Source of the DNA: Blastocystis sp. Blastoise
Lineage: Eukaryota > Sar > Bigyra > Opalinata > Blastocystidae
DNA: 64,000 bases
Direction: 5' to 3'
Assembly: GCA_039096225.1 (NCBI GenBank)
Contig: JBBPEB010000017.1
Span: 140,001-204,000, forward strand
Part shown: one piece after another, positions 1 to 16,774 of the stretch
Position numbering within the stretch: position 1 is the stretch's first letter
How the letters are laid out: every line of letters starts with the position of its first letter
Position numbers and translations under genes: made by a program
Notes under the pieces: model-generated
Database searches by the model: none
Seen by the model: the letters and a program-made list of their open reading frames with translations, nothing else
What the model was told of the DNA's origin: nothing

Positions 1-1722
1 ATAATACACTTAATAAATATATATATCCATATATATATAGAGGGTCTTCAAATGCTGATACTATTTTATTTAAGTATATATTAATAGAAGAAGAAGAAGA
101 AGAAGAAGTTGTTAAGAATATATCCCCGCGGTTATTTAGATCCATTATTTGGAAGAAATACGGAGAAAAGAGAGAAGTAAGCGATAATATAACTATATAT
201 ATATAGAATAATAAATATTAAAAATTAATATGTATATAAACAGAAGAATAAATATAAATAAATGTATAATAATATACAATCGTTAAGAAACGTTGAATCT
301 TGTACGAGACTCATGGTAACAGTAGAATATAAAACACAATTAACATATAAGGATGACAGACTTGTTTTCTGAGGAATAGTGTTCAATTGTGTTTCTTTAA
401 GAATAGTTTGTTGAATTGATGTTAAATATTGTAGATAGAGTATATAAATAGAGTCTATATGTAGATATGAAGAAGTAGAAGAAGAGAGAAGAGGAGAGAG
501 AAGAGGAAGAAGAAATGAAGAAGAAGATAAAGAAGAGGATGAATGTAGAAAGATTAAGGGTATATATATATTTATAATTGGTATACATATTATAGAGAGA
601 TAGAAAGAAATACTAAAAATAGAAAGAAACAGAAGAATAAGAATGGAATAGAATACTATATATAAATTGGATATGAAAATAGATTAAGAAAAGAAGAAGA
701 GAAGAAAATAATGATTGAGAGGATAGGACCGTGTTGTTAATATATTCATTTAATTGGCTGTTATTTGAAGAAGATGCATATGATTGGATGGATGGATAGA
801 CAACGTTAAATAGTGAAACACAATCATCATCACACATGGTTTTCTTTATAAAAAGAGAAGATAGAAATGAATCAATAAATTTATATACAAGAATTGTGTT
901 TAATACAGCAAGGATTCCCGCGGTTATTTGATAGTCTTCATTGGAGATTAAAGAATTTGACAGGAATTTAAACTATAATCAAGTAATATTCTTATAATAA
1001 AGAAAGATTTGTTATTATATACATATATATGTAAATATATACAAATATCATTTTGTTTTCTTTAAATAATGGATTCTTTATTATATTATAAAGTAGTTTT
1101 ATATAATCACTTTTTGTTTCACAGTGGTTTATAACCGAAAAACAAATACTATATATATATATAGATATATATAATATTATTACATATATATATACGTATA
1201 AAATTCATTCGTATAATAGTATTCCGGAATATAATTAAAAAGCTCCAATAAGAACGTTCCTCGTTCTCCTTCTTGGATTTCATTGGATAATAATTTTAAT
1301 ATATATGTATATCCTCTATATATATTGATATATATTGATATAGAATAATATATAATGATATATAATAATATATAATGATATATATGATATAGAATAATAT
1401 ATAATGATATATAAGATATATAATAATATATAATGATATAGAATACATGTTAGGATCAGAATAACCACGGGGAATATATAATAAAATAGATTTAAAGAGA
1501 GTTCTTGATATATCAACAAAATAAGGAAGAGGATGCATAGATAATGATAAAGAAAGTTCCATTCCCGCGGGAATAAGACCATCAAAAGACGAAGAATTAT
1601 CTATTAATATATATATATTTATATATGTATATATACAATATAGAGGAACTAGTTTGGGTAATTGTTCAAGTATAATTGAATATATATATATATAAACCTT
1701 TTGTTCCTAAAGAAATAATAGA

Positions 1723-1797
<75 letters not shown>

Positions 1798-3145
1798 CTT
1801 CAAGAGAAAGTATATTTTCAAAAATATTTGTTGTAGTTATTTTATATATTTCTAAAAATAAATTATTCCCTTGATTATCCACTAGTTTTGAAAGTTCTAT
1901 TGGTTTTATTTGTGAAAGTAAAGGATAAACTATATATATATAAGTATAATAGAATAATAAGTCTATTATATATATATATATATATTTATATATACACATA
2001 ATAAGAGGTAAAGAATGACTAATGATACAAGTATATATATTTAATATTCCTTCTTTTCCATATATTGTTATATATATCTTATATAATAATATCGAGAGAG
2101 ATATTTGATTTGAAAACTTAGCTTGCTTGATGATTTCCGCGGTTATTTCTGGTAATAAATGACTAGATTTATTGAATATATATATAATGATAATAAATAT
2201 AACAAAAACAATAATATATAAAATAACAACAATAATATATAAAATAACAACAATAAAAATAATAAAATATAACTATAAATTTAGCTATAATAAAGATTGA
2301 CAAAAATAATGAATACATTTTTGTTTGATTCATAAGTTCTGGATAATTCTGAATAGTTCTGAAATATAAATGAAAAATAGATAAATATAATTGGATGAAT
2401 TCATTTTCAGTCTTAGTCTGATTTTCTTTGTGCAATAATTGAATATATGAATTCAATAATTTGTTATATAATCGTATATATAGATCTTTCATCTATATAC
2501 ATATATATATATCGAAATAGATTACTATAGATTATATACATTATCATTAAAATACATGCTATATAAAGCGTTACATGTGAAAATACTTTTGATTCCTTGC
2601 CAGAGATATACAGAATCATCCTATAAATAAAGAGTAGTATATCTATATAATAAAATAATAAAAAAAGTATTTACGAAATAAATATATAGACTAGATTTAT
2701 GATCATAGAAAACAAGAGATCATATACGCAATCATACATAATAAAACTACTAATATAATTTTAAAAAATACAGTTTTGACTTTTGATTCAAATAATGAAA
2801 TAATGATAGAAGCGGCATTCAAATAATCAGTTTGATCATTCTTTTCAATCAGAGACACTAAGAAATTACAAATATTTCGTCTTATGGAAGTAATATGTTT
2901 ATCAAAAAGAAGAACGTTCAAAAATCGAAATAATTCCAATCGTTTTCCTAATTCATAACTTAAAGAATAAATAAATGCATACGAGTCTCTATTTTGGATA
3001 GATCTAGTGATCTCATGAAATCAGATATCTTATTTTGATTGCCAGAATCGATACATTGTACAATATTTTGATCTAATAAATCTATGTTTATGTTGTACTC
3101 ATCACATAAAGTCTTCACAAATATTATTTCAGGATCTTTATTCAT
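1..3145 (-). CDS. Large alpha-helical (HEAT-like) protein, 5' part, runs off the left edge
   Basis: I do not recognise the family with confidence. Reading leftwards from the ATG at 3145, exons join in frame across short GT-AG introns: about 3145-2985, 2950-2742, 2620-2548, 2490-2300, 2165-2000, 1945-1805, 1670-1625, 1600-1440, 1290-1200, 950-885 and 840-680, continuing past position 1. The protein is made of Leu/Ile-rich amphipathic helices with no membrane segment or Cys motif, which suits an alpha-solenoid such as an exportin or importin, but no diagnostic motif was seen. A run of (AAT)n near 1734-1791 lies in an intron and would give poly-Asn if retained. Four of the six CCGCGG palindromes of the window fall in its exons. 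It is divergent from the complex I-like gene, with about 650 bp between starts. Exon ends are approximate. Confidence 0.55.
1734..1791. repeat. (ATT)n trinucleotide repeat in an intron
   Basis: About 19 ATT units (AAT on the coding strand of the surrounding minus-strand gene). A donor GTATATAAT lies just 5' and an acceptor TTTAG just 3' on the minus strand, so it is probably intronic, not a poly-Asn tract. Confidence 0.8.
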
Positions 3146-3797
3146 TATTAATGAAGGAAAAACGAAAATGAATTAATAAGAAAAAAAATGTTTCATGGTT
3201 TTTTAATAGAAACTGGAGAAGTCATTGTTTCTTTTTATGTGAAGAGAGTTGAACAGCTTATTGTAATAAATTTGTTTAGACATAGTATTGTCATTGTACT
3301 CAAGACATTTAAAATAGTTCTCTAGATTATTCTAAAAACAAATTCATAAAATATGAATGAAATGTGTTTGAATAGATATGCAAAATGTATTTACATTTAT
3401 TCATTCATTTATAAGATCAGATTAAACCAAATACCACAAGAGAATGAACATATAATCCTGTAAATAACAAAATATATCTTATAAGTCACAACAATGAAAA
3501 ACCAAGTTACTTATAATAGCATTTCTATGTCTTAAAAGCCATATATAAAAGAAATAACAAAGAATAAAGTAAAAAAATACTTTCAAAAATAAAATCACAA
3601 AACAAAAGGGGAACCTAGAAGATTTTTATGAATTCCCATGAAAAGTGACATTTGCGGTCAAAAAGGATGAATCGTGGTTATTTCATTTTTCTTAGGATAA
3701 AAAGAGGAATTTTTCTACTTGATAAAAGGAGTTGAAAAATGAAAGATTATTTCTATTTCTTTTATCAAGATAGGTTCTTCTTTTATTATAAATTAAA
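3146..3797. other. Divergent intergenic region with possible shared upstream motif
   Basis: No credible coding exon. AT-rich promoter region between two divergent genes. It holds TTCCCATGAAAA at 3633-3644, a 12-mer also found upstream of two other genes, and ATCGTGGTTATTTC near 3670, a degenerate relative of the CCGCGG-type motif discussed in the findings. Confidence 0.6.
3633..3644 (+). promoter_or_regulatory. TTCCCATGAAAA upstream motif, copy 1
   Basis: Exact 12-mer about 150 bp before the ATG at 3798. Identical copies lie at 19575-19586 (reverse strand) before the ABCG-like gene and 29980-29991 before BTB/LRR gene A. The function is inferred only from repeated upstream placement. Confidence 0.35.
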
Positions 3798-4037
3798 ATG
3801 AATCAATCTCCTAAGGCCCCTATTGGTTTCAGCCCTATATTTAAAGCTTTCACATTTAAGGATTGGTGTCGTGTAGCTGTTTATGGTGCTATTTGTCTTC
3901 CTATTGGTTTTGTTATTGGTCGTGGTCAACCTCGTCTTGTTCAACAAACATCAATGTGGACTGCAGGTTTCCTTGGTTTAACTGCTGGTACTAGCTCTTC
4001 CTTCATCGATGCTCGTAAGAGAGTTCAAAAGGAATAA
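3798..4037 (+). CDS. Probable mitochondrial complex I 21 kDa-type (NDU 20.9) small subunit
   Basis: This is a single-exon gene of 79 residues. The layout matches the N-terminal domain of the fungal/plant 21 kDa (20.9 kDa) accessory subunit of NADH:ubiquinone oxidoreductase. A Pro/Phe-rich start with a short F-x-P-x-F motif leads into one hydrophobic segment (about residues 25-42). A Gly-rich stretch (GFLGLTAG) follows, then a short basic tail. In that family the protein sits at the inner mitochondrial membrane in the membrane arm of complex I. The C-terminal Tyr-Gln/Arg segment usual after the Gly-rich stretch is replaced by S-S-F-I-D-A-R-K-R, so assignment is tentative; another small inner-membrane protein is possible. 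Codon use is less AT-biased than in the accessory genes to the right, as expected for a well-expressed gene. Confidence 0.55.
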   Translation: MNQSPKAPIGFSPIFKAFTFKDWCRVAVYGAICLPIGFVIGRGQPRLVQQTSMWTAGFLGLTAGTSSSFIDARKRVQKE

Positions 4038-4320
4038 TTTTATTATTCTATTCATTAAATTTGAATTACTATTTCTTTTTTTTTATTTTTATATTTATTT
4101 ACTCATTTGCTCGTATATAGTTTTATACATTGAAAACAAAGTTGGATAGTTTTGTTATTGTATAAGTTGTGTAACATATATCTATATATATATTCATGTG
4201 AATTATATATATTCTATTGTTATATGTATGTAGTATATATAGGACCGAAAAAAAATAACTAAAATATAAATTTTATAAAATATAAATATTAAATGAAATA
4301 TAAAATAATTAGAGAAAAAT

Positions 4321-6299
<1,979 letters not shown>

Positions 6300-6546
6300 C
6301 AGATATAAGAACTATATGAAAAACATATTAGCGATGAATAATAATAAGCATACAAGAGTATAAAGTCGAAAATAAAAATAATATACACTAAAATAAAAAT
6401 TTCGCTTGTTAAGATCCTAGAATCATGGAAAAATAAAGAAAAGCAAAAAAAAAATAAATTCTTTTTATCTAGAATTACTCAACAAAAAGATTTTATTATT
6501 TATCTTCTGAATAAGAAAGCTATTCTGTTAAGTAAAATATATAGAA

Positions 6547-8978
6547 ATGATGTTGAAACAGGTCGTCACAAGTATGATGAAGACTGTCATTAGGTCTTCT
6601 TGGAGACCAACTACTGTATTGATTCGTAGATTCCAAGAGATTCCTTTTGAAAGTCATGAACATGATTTAGAAATGTATAGAAATTTTCTGCTTAATAATT
6701 ATCTTGTTTTTTGTTGATAATGACTTGATTTTATATTATTTATATATTTTAAGAATATTAATGAATATATAGTAAGCCTTTTGATCCAAGTATTATGTCT
6801 CCACCTGAAGATTTTTCTACTGTCATTGAGCAAAATAAAAGAATGGAGTATATTATTATGTTATTATTATCATTAGTTTATTTTGAGAATAATATTATTG
6901 AATTCTCTAGGCAATTAAAGGAGAAAAAGAAGAAGTTAACAGAACAATTAACTAATTTACGTAAAGCTTATTTAAATAAAGAATCTTTTTCATATGGTGC
7001 TTTTGATGTATATGTAACTCAAATGTTAGAACTAGGAGATGCCTTAGTTGAAAAAGAGTATGTTATGTTTTTTTTATTATATATATATTTATTTACATTT
7101 ATTATTGTTATTTTATTTTTGTTATTGTTATTCTATTTTTATTTATTTATTTATTTATTTATTATATTTTTATTTATTTATTTTATATTTATATATTTAT
7201 TCTATTTATTATTATCATCATTATTATCATTAATATTATTTTAATAAAAGCGAATCATTATATATTATATTCTATACACTATAGTTATTATTTAATGTTT
7301 GATATTTCCTCTATGATACGTAATGGTTCTGCGGCTTATCGTGTGATGCAACATTTCATATCTCGTAACATTAGTATTCCTACACGTTGTTGGACAAAAT
7401 GTTTACATGCATTAAGTCGATATAGTTCAAATTCAAAAGCAGCTGAAGATGTCTTAAATCAGATGAAACAACGAGATATTCAACCTTCTCGTATTCATTA
7501 CGAAGATGTTATGACTTGTTATATAAATGGAAATCAAATAAATGATGCCAAGAGATTATTTAAAGAGATGAATGATAATAATATTACACCAAATTCTTGG
7601 ACTTATAATATATTATTAGGAGGATATTTAAAGACACATGAAATAGATGAAGCAATGAAATTATTTAATGAAATGCAATTAAATAATATTAAACCAGATA
7701 CTATTACTTGTAATACTATTATTAAGATTATGGGTGAATCTGGTGAATATAATATGATGGAATTATTATTAAAACAAATGATAGATACTCATATTCCTGT
7801 AGATATTATTACTTATAATATTATTATAGGCATGTTTTGTAAAAAAGGTGATTTAAAGAAAGCATTTGATATATTTTATAGTATACCTACAAATCTGAAT
7901 CCTGACTTAAAAACATATAATCGGCTGATTATTGGGTGTGCGAAATCTAAAAATATGGAAACTGCTGTTAATATATTCAATCAAATACTCAGTAAAAAGA
8001 TGAAACCAACTGTAAGTAGGTTTATTGGGTTTTTTTTTTTTTTTTAATTTTTTATGTGTTTATGTGTTTATTATTATTATTTGGATTATTATTTATTTAT
8101 TTATTATTATTATTATATTTATTATATAGATTATTATATTATTATATAGATTATTATATTTATTATTTATTATTATTATATATATTTATTATCTATATAT
8201 AAAGGTAGTGACTTATGCAGCTATGTGTGCCTGTGGTATCACGTGTAATCAGAATCATTTTGGTATGGATTTATTCTTACAAGCCATTCTAAAGAAGGAA
8301 GTGAAGAACTTTGTCATTCGAAATGGATTTGGTATCTATATATATTATTATATATTATTATATATTATTATACATTATTATATATTATTATATATATTAT
8401 TATTATGTTTATAATATTTATTTTTATGCTACTCTTTTTTTATTATTATTATGTTTATTATTAAATGAATAGTATTTATTACAAAATATATTTATAATAT
8501 ATTTATAATATAGTAACATTTCTTGAATATCCATCACCTCTCGTCCTGTCATCTTTGAATTTTATATCCTTATTATATATATTACATATTATATATTATA
8601 TATTCCCTATTAAAACACATTCATATAATCTCAAGCAATATATATATAATAATTTCTTTAATTTTATTTTTTTACATCTTTGAAAATATAATAAAAGATT
8701 ATATTAAAAATGAAGGTAAGAAGCATTATAAGTTTTCATTTATTGTTGGTGAAGCCAAAAGTAATAAAGAGAATTCTATTTCTTCTATAACAAAACAATT
8801 CTTATTAAAACTAACTCCTCCAATAAAAGATTTCACGTATTACGATGGTGTTATATCTATAAAGAGTGGATCTTTAGATAGATGGCTTAAACAACAGTAT
8901 ATTGTTTATAAAGATAAACCAGTCGATTTAAATCTTAATCTTGAAGATCTACTCTATAAAACAGGCTATATATTATAA
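6547..8978 (+). CDS. Mitochondrial pentatricopeptide repeat (PPR) protein
   Basis: Seven exons join in phase: 6547-6674, 6773-6847, 6911-7057, 7285-8011, 8205-8331, 8514-8563 and 8676-8978. They give 518 residues plus TAA. The N-terminus is rich in Arg/Ser and lacks acidic residues (MMLKQVVTSMMKTVIRSSWR), as in mitochondrial targeting peptides. At least five P-type PPR units follow in exon 4-5, shown by repeated T-Y-N-I/L-L-I-x-G/C and F-x-E/Q-M-x-x-x-x-I-x-P-D patterns. Such proteins bind organellar RNA for processing, stability or translation; the target is unknown. The C-terminal exon has no motif I recognise. The last intron (8564-8675) is a candidate AT-AC U12-type intron. The intron 6848-6910 is a multiple of three without a stop, so retention would keep the frame. 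Confidence 0.85.
8564..8675 (+). other. Candidate U12-type AT-AC intron in the PPR gene
   Basis: The intron begins ATATCCTTATT, matching the U12 5' splice consensus ATATCCTT, and ends TTTTTTTAC. A branch-like TTCTTTAAT lies about 14 nt before the AC. It is the only junction I found that keeps the frame: the exon before ends in Asn-Phe in phase 0 and the next exon starts Ile-Phe-Glu, open to the final TAA. No GT-AG pair gives an open frame here. Confidence 0.75.
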
Positions 8979-10257
8979 TGTAAATCATATTTATTATACG
9001 ATTAACTCTCATATTTAATAGCGATTTTATTAAATATATATAATATTTATATCTCTTATTTTTATTATTTCCTCTTTTTTTATATTTTTCCTTTTCTTAA
9101 TTAGGTTTGCTTCTATGTGAATAATTCATACTTTTATCATTGATATTCATTTGTTTTCTTTTTATTATTATTATGTATATTATATATATAATTGATTCAA
9201 TACATTAAACTTAACTGTCATAACGAACTCAAATAATAAACAAAACATATTTTTATATTCATGATAATATCTACAATAAGAGACGAAATAAAAATAGTAC
9301 ATAAAAAAATAATATATATAGAAATATATATATATATATGTATATGTAAGTAATTGATGCAAAAATAAAATATATAAATAAAAAAAAATGAATATTGAAA
9401 AAGAAGAAGAAATGAAAAAAAAATAATGAGCAATCGTATATTTAGAAAGAATATATAATCATTAAAACGCATTTCAATATAAGTATAGAGTTAAAAAAAA
9501 AAGGTTTATATAGTAATAATTCATCAATATTATTATATTTTAAAATATAAATGAATAAGAAATGAAATTTGACATTAATCAATAAGTATATGTATAAAAA
9601 TATATAAGATTTAATATATATAAATATATATATATAATTATTATTTTAAAATAACAATATATATTTAAAAAAAAATATTCATTTCTATATATAGAATACT
9701 CATATATATATATAAACTGTAAAGAAATGTTAGAATACTAATGTTAATAATATACAAAGAGAAAATGAAGATAACATGAAGTTTGTTTATATATATATAT
9801 ATATATAGAAAATGAAATAATAATCGAACAACAGAGACAAAATAAAAACTATCCTATATATATAAATAGATATATATATATTACTGACGCAAAGCAGATA
9901 TTGAATATAAATGAGAATGTTGTTTGAATATATATATATAAAGAGGAAATAGAAACTATAGGGAATTTTAAAAAAAGAATATATATATATATATATAATA
10001 AAATAAATATATACATACATATAGATAGAAAGATATCAAAAATAATATATAAGCCTTTTAATTATAAAGAAAACATTAAAAAATATTATATATACATATA
10101 TATATATAAAGTGAATAGATAAAAAAAGACAAAAACAAAAGACAAAAAGTAATAGAATATAATATATTTATAAGAAGGAATATACAAGAAAAATATCAAA
10201 TTATAAAAATATAAAAAGTAATATAAATGAATCTATATATAGAATAGAATATATAGA
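8979..10257. other. Convergent intergenic region, no gene seen
   Basis: About 1.3 kb of very AT-rich sequence. The open frames here are Tyr/Ile/Phe-rich products of TA and TTA repeats, with no conserved motif or convincing splice pattern. It holds the 3' ends and likely poly(A) regions of the PPR gene and the kinase gene. Confidence 0.7.
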
Positions 10258-12166
<1,909 letters not shown>

Positions 12167-13750
12167 TATAAATGTTGAATTGTCTTAGAAAAAAAAGAGA
12201 TTATATCGAAAAAATTATTGAATCAAAATATAATAAAAAAGTATAAATAGATGATGAGTCATAAAGATTTATTCGAAAATTATCATGATTTCTATATTTA
12301 AAAAACATTACTAAACAGTTTCTCGATAATCTCTTGATTTCCCATGATTATCAAATTGTTCTTTTTAGATTCATTCTATTCTATGCTAATGATCTTTACT
12401 GTGTTTAACTGTATATTAGTATCCTCTTTCCTTTGACAAAAAGTAGATTACAAAAACCTATTTGATTATAAATAAATACTTTTTTCAGTAAAATGACCAT
12501 GTAGAACCTAAAACCAAGGTTTTTCAAGCATTTTTTATTTCATTTCAGATCTCATAATAGTTTTTTATAATCAAAGCGTTGTTTTTATCTTAAAATAGTA
12601 TAGTTTTGTTGAAAACAACTCATTGAGTAATGAACCGTCGTGAGTCTTTTGTAAACGTTATTGCGTTAGATATATGACAGATTGAGTGTCACGGTTCCGA
12701 TATATATTCGGTGTATCAAACTTGCTTTTAGTAATTTTACTGATATACAGTTTTTAAAACTGTTTTAAATATTGTTCATTGAATATTATCGTGATGTTTT
12801 TTATGATAGAAATAACTATTTCTAGAAATATCCAGAAAAACATCACAACTTGTATAAAATTCTTATTTATTTATTTGTTTAAACATTTTTTTATGAGTAT
12901 AAAAATTATCATTGAACAATAAGATATATAATAGCACGAAAATAATAATGAGATTGAGTATCGATAATCAATTAATATTCTTAAAAAAAACTAAAGTATC
13001 TTGATTGAGAAGCTAAAGTGGTGAAGCTAACAAAATAGAATTAATTATGAATATATAGAAGAAAGTTTATGAATAAAATAAAAGATGTAAGCAAAAATTA
13101 GTTTTTACTAATACTTTTTAAAGAAATTTCATTTTGTTTTTATTTTTCCATAAAAAGTATTTTTGCTATTTAAATTAATTATTCTGAATACGTGATATTC
13201 CATAGAATACTGTCTTTATGAAATCTGTGTCTTTTTACAACAATCTGATCTACTATTTGTTTCATTACGTATTCTATACTTTCTAAAATGAATAAATACA
13301 ACTAGAATGAACTGATAACATAAAGACAACGAATCAAACGATAAATAGACACAATTTGACATTTCATTGATTAATATTCTTAATAGTTCTCTTCAGTATT
13401 CTATTACTCTAATATCCAACTTCATTTTTATTATAAGAAAAAGACAAAAAACAACTTTTCTTTTAATAATAATCAATTTTTGCTTTATATAAGGATAAAA
13501 AAACTGTTGATTATTCATGATCTATTCTGTCTATCATATCAATTACAAAATAAATACATAAAACACCTTATGAACTCTTCTTTTGATGTCAACAACTAGA
13601 GAAACTGTAGTTCTTTTTGTGTGTTTCTGTAGCGAATCTTTTTTAAAAATTTTATATAAACCGTTCTTTCGGTAATATATGCTGTTCTACATAAGATATT
13701 TTTGCAGTTCACTGTTTTCTTTATTTGTGTATTTCTCTTGATAAGTGTCG
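12167..13750. other. Divergent intergenic region between kinase and membrane-protein genes
   Basis: About 1.6 kb with less TA-repeat character than the introns, no coherent coding exon, no tRNA-like fold noticed. TTTCCCATGATTATC at about 12339-12353 resembles the motifs TTCCCATGAAAA and TTCCCGCGGTTATT seen elsewhere. Confidence 0.6.
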
Positions 13751-14345
13751 ATGTCAAAAGGAAAAAAAATAAAACAAAAAAATCGATTATTCGGTGTAAG
13801 TAACTTGAGAGTTGCTATAGGAGCAGTTATGATGAGCCTTATGCTTGTGGTTGCATTCACTATGGCAATACTATTGCCTAAATACATACAAACAAATCGA
13901 AGTGTTGCTATAAATGCATTCAATGTGAGAGTAACGAAATGGAATGAAGCTAAGAAAGAGCTAGAAAAACAAAAATTTACTATTCGATCTGGTAATGATC
14001 AACTTGTTATGAATCAAGACACCTTTACAAATGGCAACTTATGGCCTATTCGTGATACATGTACATATGAACATGATCCACCTTCAGGATGTTTTTCTAC
14101 AGATGAATTCTATTTTTCATATTCTTCGTTTCCCTATAATGATACTATTCATCTAGATATTTCTTATTCTGATTATTCACCACCTATTCCTTATTCTATT
14201 GATGCTTATCAAAACATACATTGGAACATGGCATCACAAACATATGATGATCAATAGTATATTATTAATTTATATATATATATTTAAACAACTTTATTGT
14301 TTTTGTTTTTGAATTAGAAATGTATTTATTGTATTCATAGAATAT

Positions 14346-14379
<34 letters not shown>

Positions 14380-14519
14380 TAAAGTCGATCTGAAATCTGT
14401 TCGTTTTATGGAGGTATTTTTATGAATAATATCACGTGCGTTGTTAACGGTTATATTGATTCTATTTGTTTGCGAATCACACAAAATAACCAAAGTGAAT
14501 ATATTTTAGATACAAAACA

Positions 14520-14640
14520 GTATATAAATATAATTATAGTAGTTAAGTTAAAAACATATTTTCTCAAGATAAATTATTATGTTGTTTTAATGCTTATTAA
14601 AGATAGTTTTTATTATTTTATAAACAATATATATATATAG
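14520..14640 (+). other. Intron present only in paralogue 1
   Basis: GTATATAAAT...ATATATATAG, 121 bp, splits the codons between LDTKQ and FDMLGC. The paralogue at about 17505-17545 reads straight through the same place without gap, so this intron was gained here or lost there. Confidence 0.75.
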
Positions 14641-15049
14641 ATTTGATATGCTTGGCTGTCATCCTGCGACAATAGGGAAAAACTTGCCGTTTCATGTATC
14701 CCCCACTAAACCGAATACTATTTCTATAAGTGTATATATAAAGAATATCTCTTATATAAAAATATAATTAATATTGAATGTATTTGAAATATGGATACTG
14801 TTATTTAATTATATATAATATATAATATATAATATGTATATATATAATATATATGTATAATATATATAGATACGTCATTACTTAGATCCATATATATCTG
14901 CGAATTATTATACAAATTATTGTTCTTCTATTCGAATTAATGAATCCAAGTATTATATATATATATCTATTAATTACTCTATACTATATTATATATATAC
15001 ATTGAATATTCATGTATTCTTAACTAGACACTATATTATATATACATTG

Positions 15050-15053
<4 letters not shown>

Positions 15054-15129
<76 letters not shown>
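15054..15129. repeat. (TA)n dinucleotide repeat, about 38 units
   Basis: Near-perfect TA run inside the intron before the damaged acceptor of membrane-protein paralogue 1. Confidence 0.9.
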
Positions 15130-15131
<2 letters not shown>

Positions 15132-15869
15132 AATTGCTTAGGTCAAACTCCTTCTTTTGGAATTGAGTATAATTCCACGGGGAATTCAATTTATATTTTT
15201 GGACTGTTTTCACTTATTATTTTAAATATTTATTTTTTTTTAACTTTAAAATTGGCTATTTAAACTATTTATTTATATATATATATGTATTATTCAATTA
15301 TTTACTTTTTTTATTTTATTAAAAAATTTTATTCATTTTGTTTATAACTAGTTATATTATTATCTATATTCTATGTATATATCTATAACTATATATTACT
15401 AGTTATCTGTGACTTGTTTCCTTTCGTGTTGTGAAATTGATTCTTCTGTTACTGTTCCTAATTACAGTACTATTAATCATACTTATATATCCAGACAAAA
15501 CAATCTACATTCAAATCAAATTGAAATGAGACGTTCTTCAGTTGATAATGGTATATATATTATTTATTATTATATTTATTATTATTATTATTCTATTCAT
15601 TATCTCGAAATCATTAATAAGTATATATTATTATATACAAATAATAACAATACTATATATTTTATATGTAAATATCATCTATACTGTTATTTCTCTCTAT
15701 TCTTAATACCTATTCTATTCCTAAATAATCATCACATAATACTATTTCATTATATCTAGATGTTTTAGATAATAGTAATTATCGAAATCACCCAGCTATT
15801 GTCATCGATGACGAACCCTCCCAAGACCCAATCAGCTTCAGAACCCCTTTCTCTCCAGTACCTACTTCT

Positions 15870-16080
15870 GTATATATATATATATATTATATACTATTTA
15901 TTCTATTCTATATCTCATAATCTATATATATATATTATATTATATACTATTTATTCTATTCTATATCTCATGATCTATATGTATATATATATTATTACAC
16001 TATTTATTCTATTCTATATCTCATAATCTATATATATATATTAAATTACACTATTTTTTCTATTCTATATCTCCTAACCT
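15870..16080. repeat. Direct repeats of an ATACTATTTATTCTATTC unit
   Basis: Three to four imperfect copies of a unit of roughly 60 bp with the core tatttattctattctatatctcat lie in the last intron of paralogue 1. Confidence 0.75.
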
Positions 16081-16106
16081 ATCTCTATATATTTCCTTAG
16101 GCATAA

Positions 16107-16774
16107 ATAACTATTTATTATCTAGATTTAACAATTATATATTTATGCAATGATTTATTTCCATTATATATCATTATTTATTAATAAATAATACTTTATA
16201 TATTCATTCCTTCTCAATTATTATACGCATATCATAATCTGATTTTTTATATAACGATAATTATAATATTACATATTTTCTTATTCAATCTATTCATCCC
16301 TAGTAATTAAATATTTATATATTTAAATGAGCGTCTTTTTTATTGCTATTATCTTCTTATATCTTCAAACAAGTATATCTATCTTTATGCTTTAATAATC
16401 GTTGCTTTTATCACTTTTTCATTGTCGCATTTCTACAGTTTGTTTGTTTTTATAGTTTATTTAGATTTTTTAAAATTCTTAATGGTCTTCATCCAATCAT
16501 AGAAACTCTTAAACCCTATCTGATTTATCATTATACATTTAGTTTACACAAAAACAATCGATTCTCACACTTTTTAGTCATCTTTTTTCCAACATTATTT
16601 AGTCTGCTTTTCCCACGATTCTTTTTTGTGTTTCCCTTTTAAAACGATTTATGGACGACTGTTAACTATATCTTTTCCTGATTTTTTTTTATTCACAAAA
16701 AACACTTCATTTCTCATCTTACTCTTTTTAATTCATATTTAATATTTACTGATAATTCATAAATCTCATCTCCA
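16107..16774. other. Intergenic region upstream of paralogue 2
   Basis: No supported gene. The open frame at 16343-16642 is Phe/Leu-rich and has no homologous partner in the tandem copy. TTTTCCCACGATTC near 16609-16622 is another degenerate copy of the CCGCGG-type motif. Confidence 0.5.

Larger units (their letters stand above)
13751..16106 (+). pseudogene. Two-pass membrane protein paralogue 1, with damaged splice sites in its 3' half
   Basis: The family is unknown. It is a tandem paralogue of the gene at 16775-18646. Clear exons are 13751-14256, 14395-14519, 14641-14731 and 14870-14949. They encode a basic cytoplasmic start, one transmembrane helix (about residues 18-45, AIGAVMMSLMLVVAFTMAIL) and a Cys-containing ectodomain with WPIRDTC, DPPSGC and CSFYGG blocks. 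The next homologous exon starts at about 15132 (NCLGQTPSFG, then a second hydrophobic segment), but the acceptor AG of the paralogue is AA here. No donor follows the second hydrophobic segment. Later tail exons (about 15403-15550, 15759-15869) are open up to a TAA at 16104. Using the next AG (at 15140) stops after nine codons. The gene may be decaying, truncated, or spliced non-canonically. Confidence 0.6.

Noticed and set aside
1649-1999. Poly-Asn protein segment
   Set aside because: The (AAT)n run is flanked by a good donor and acceptor and is better read as intron.
9180-10020. Several Tyr/Ile/Phe-rich open frames
   Set aside because: Products of TA- and TTA-rich sequence with no conserved motif, no paralogue and no splice logic.
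15054-15129. Array-like repeat, considered as a CRISPR-type or satellite locus
   Set aside because: A plain dinucleotide microsatellite inside an intron, in a eukaryotic genome.
16343-16642. 99-residue open frame before paralogue 2
   Set aside because: No counterpart before paralogue 1, biased composition, not joined to any exon.
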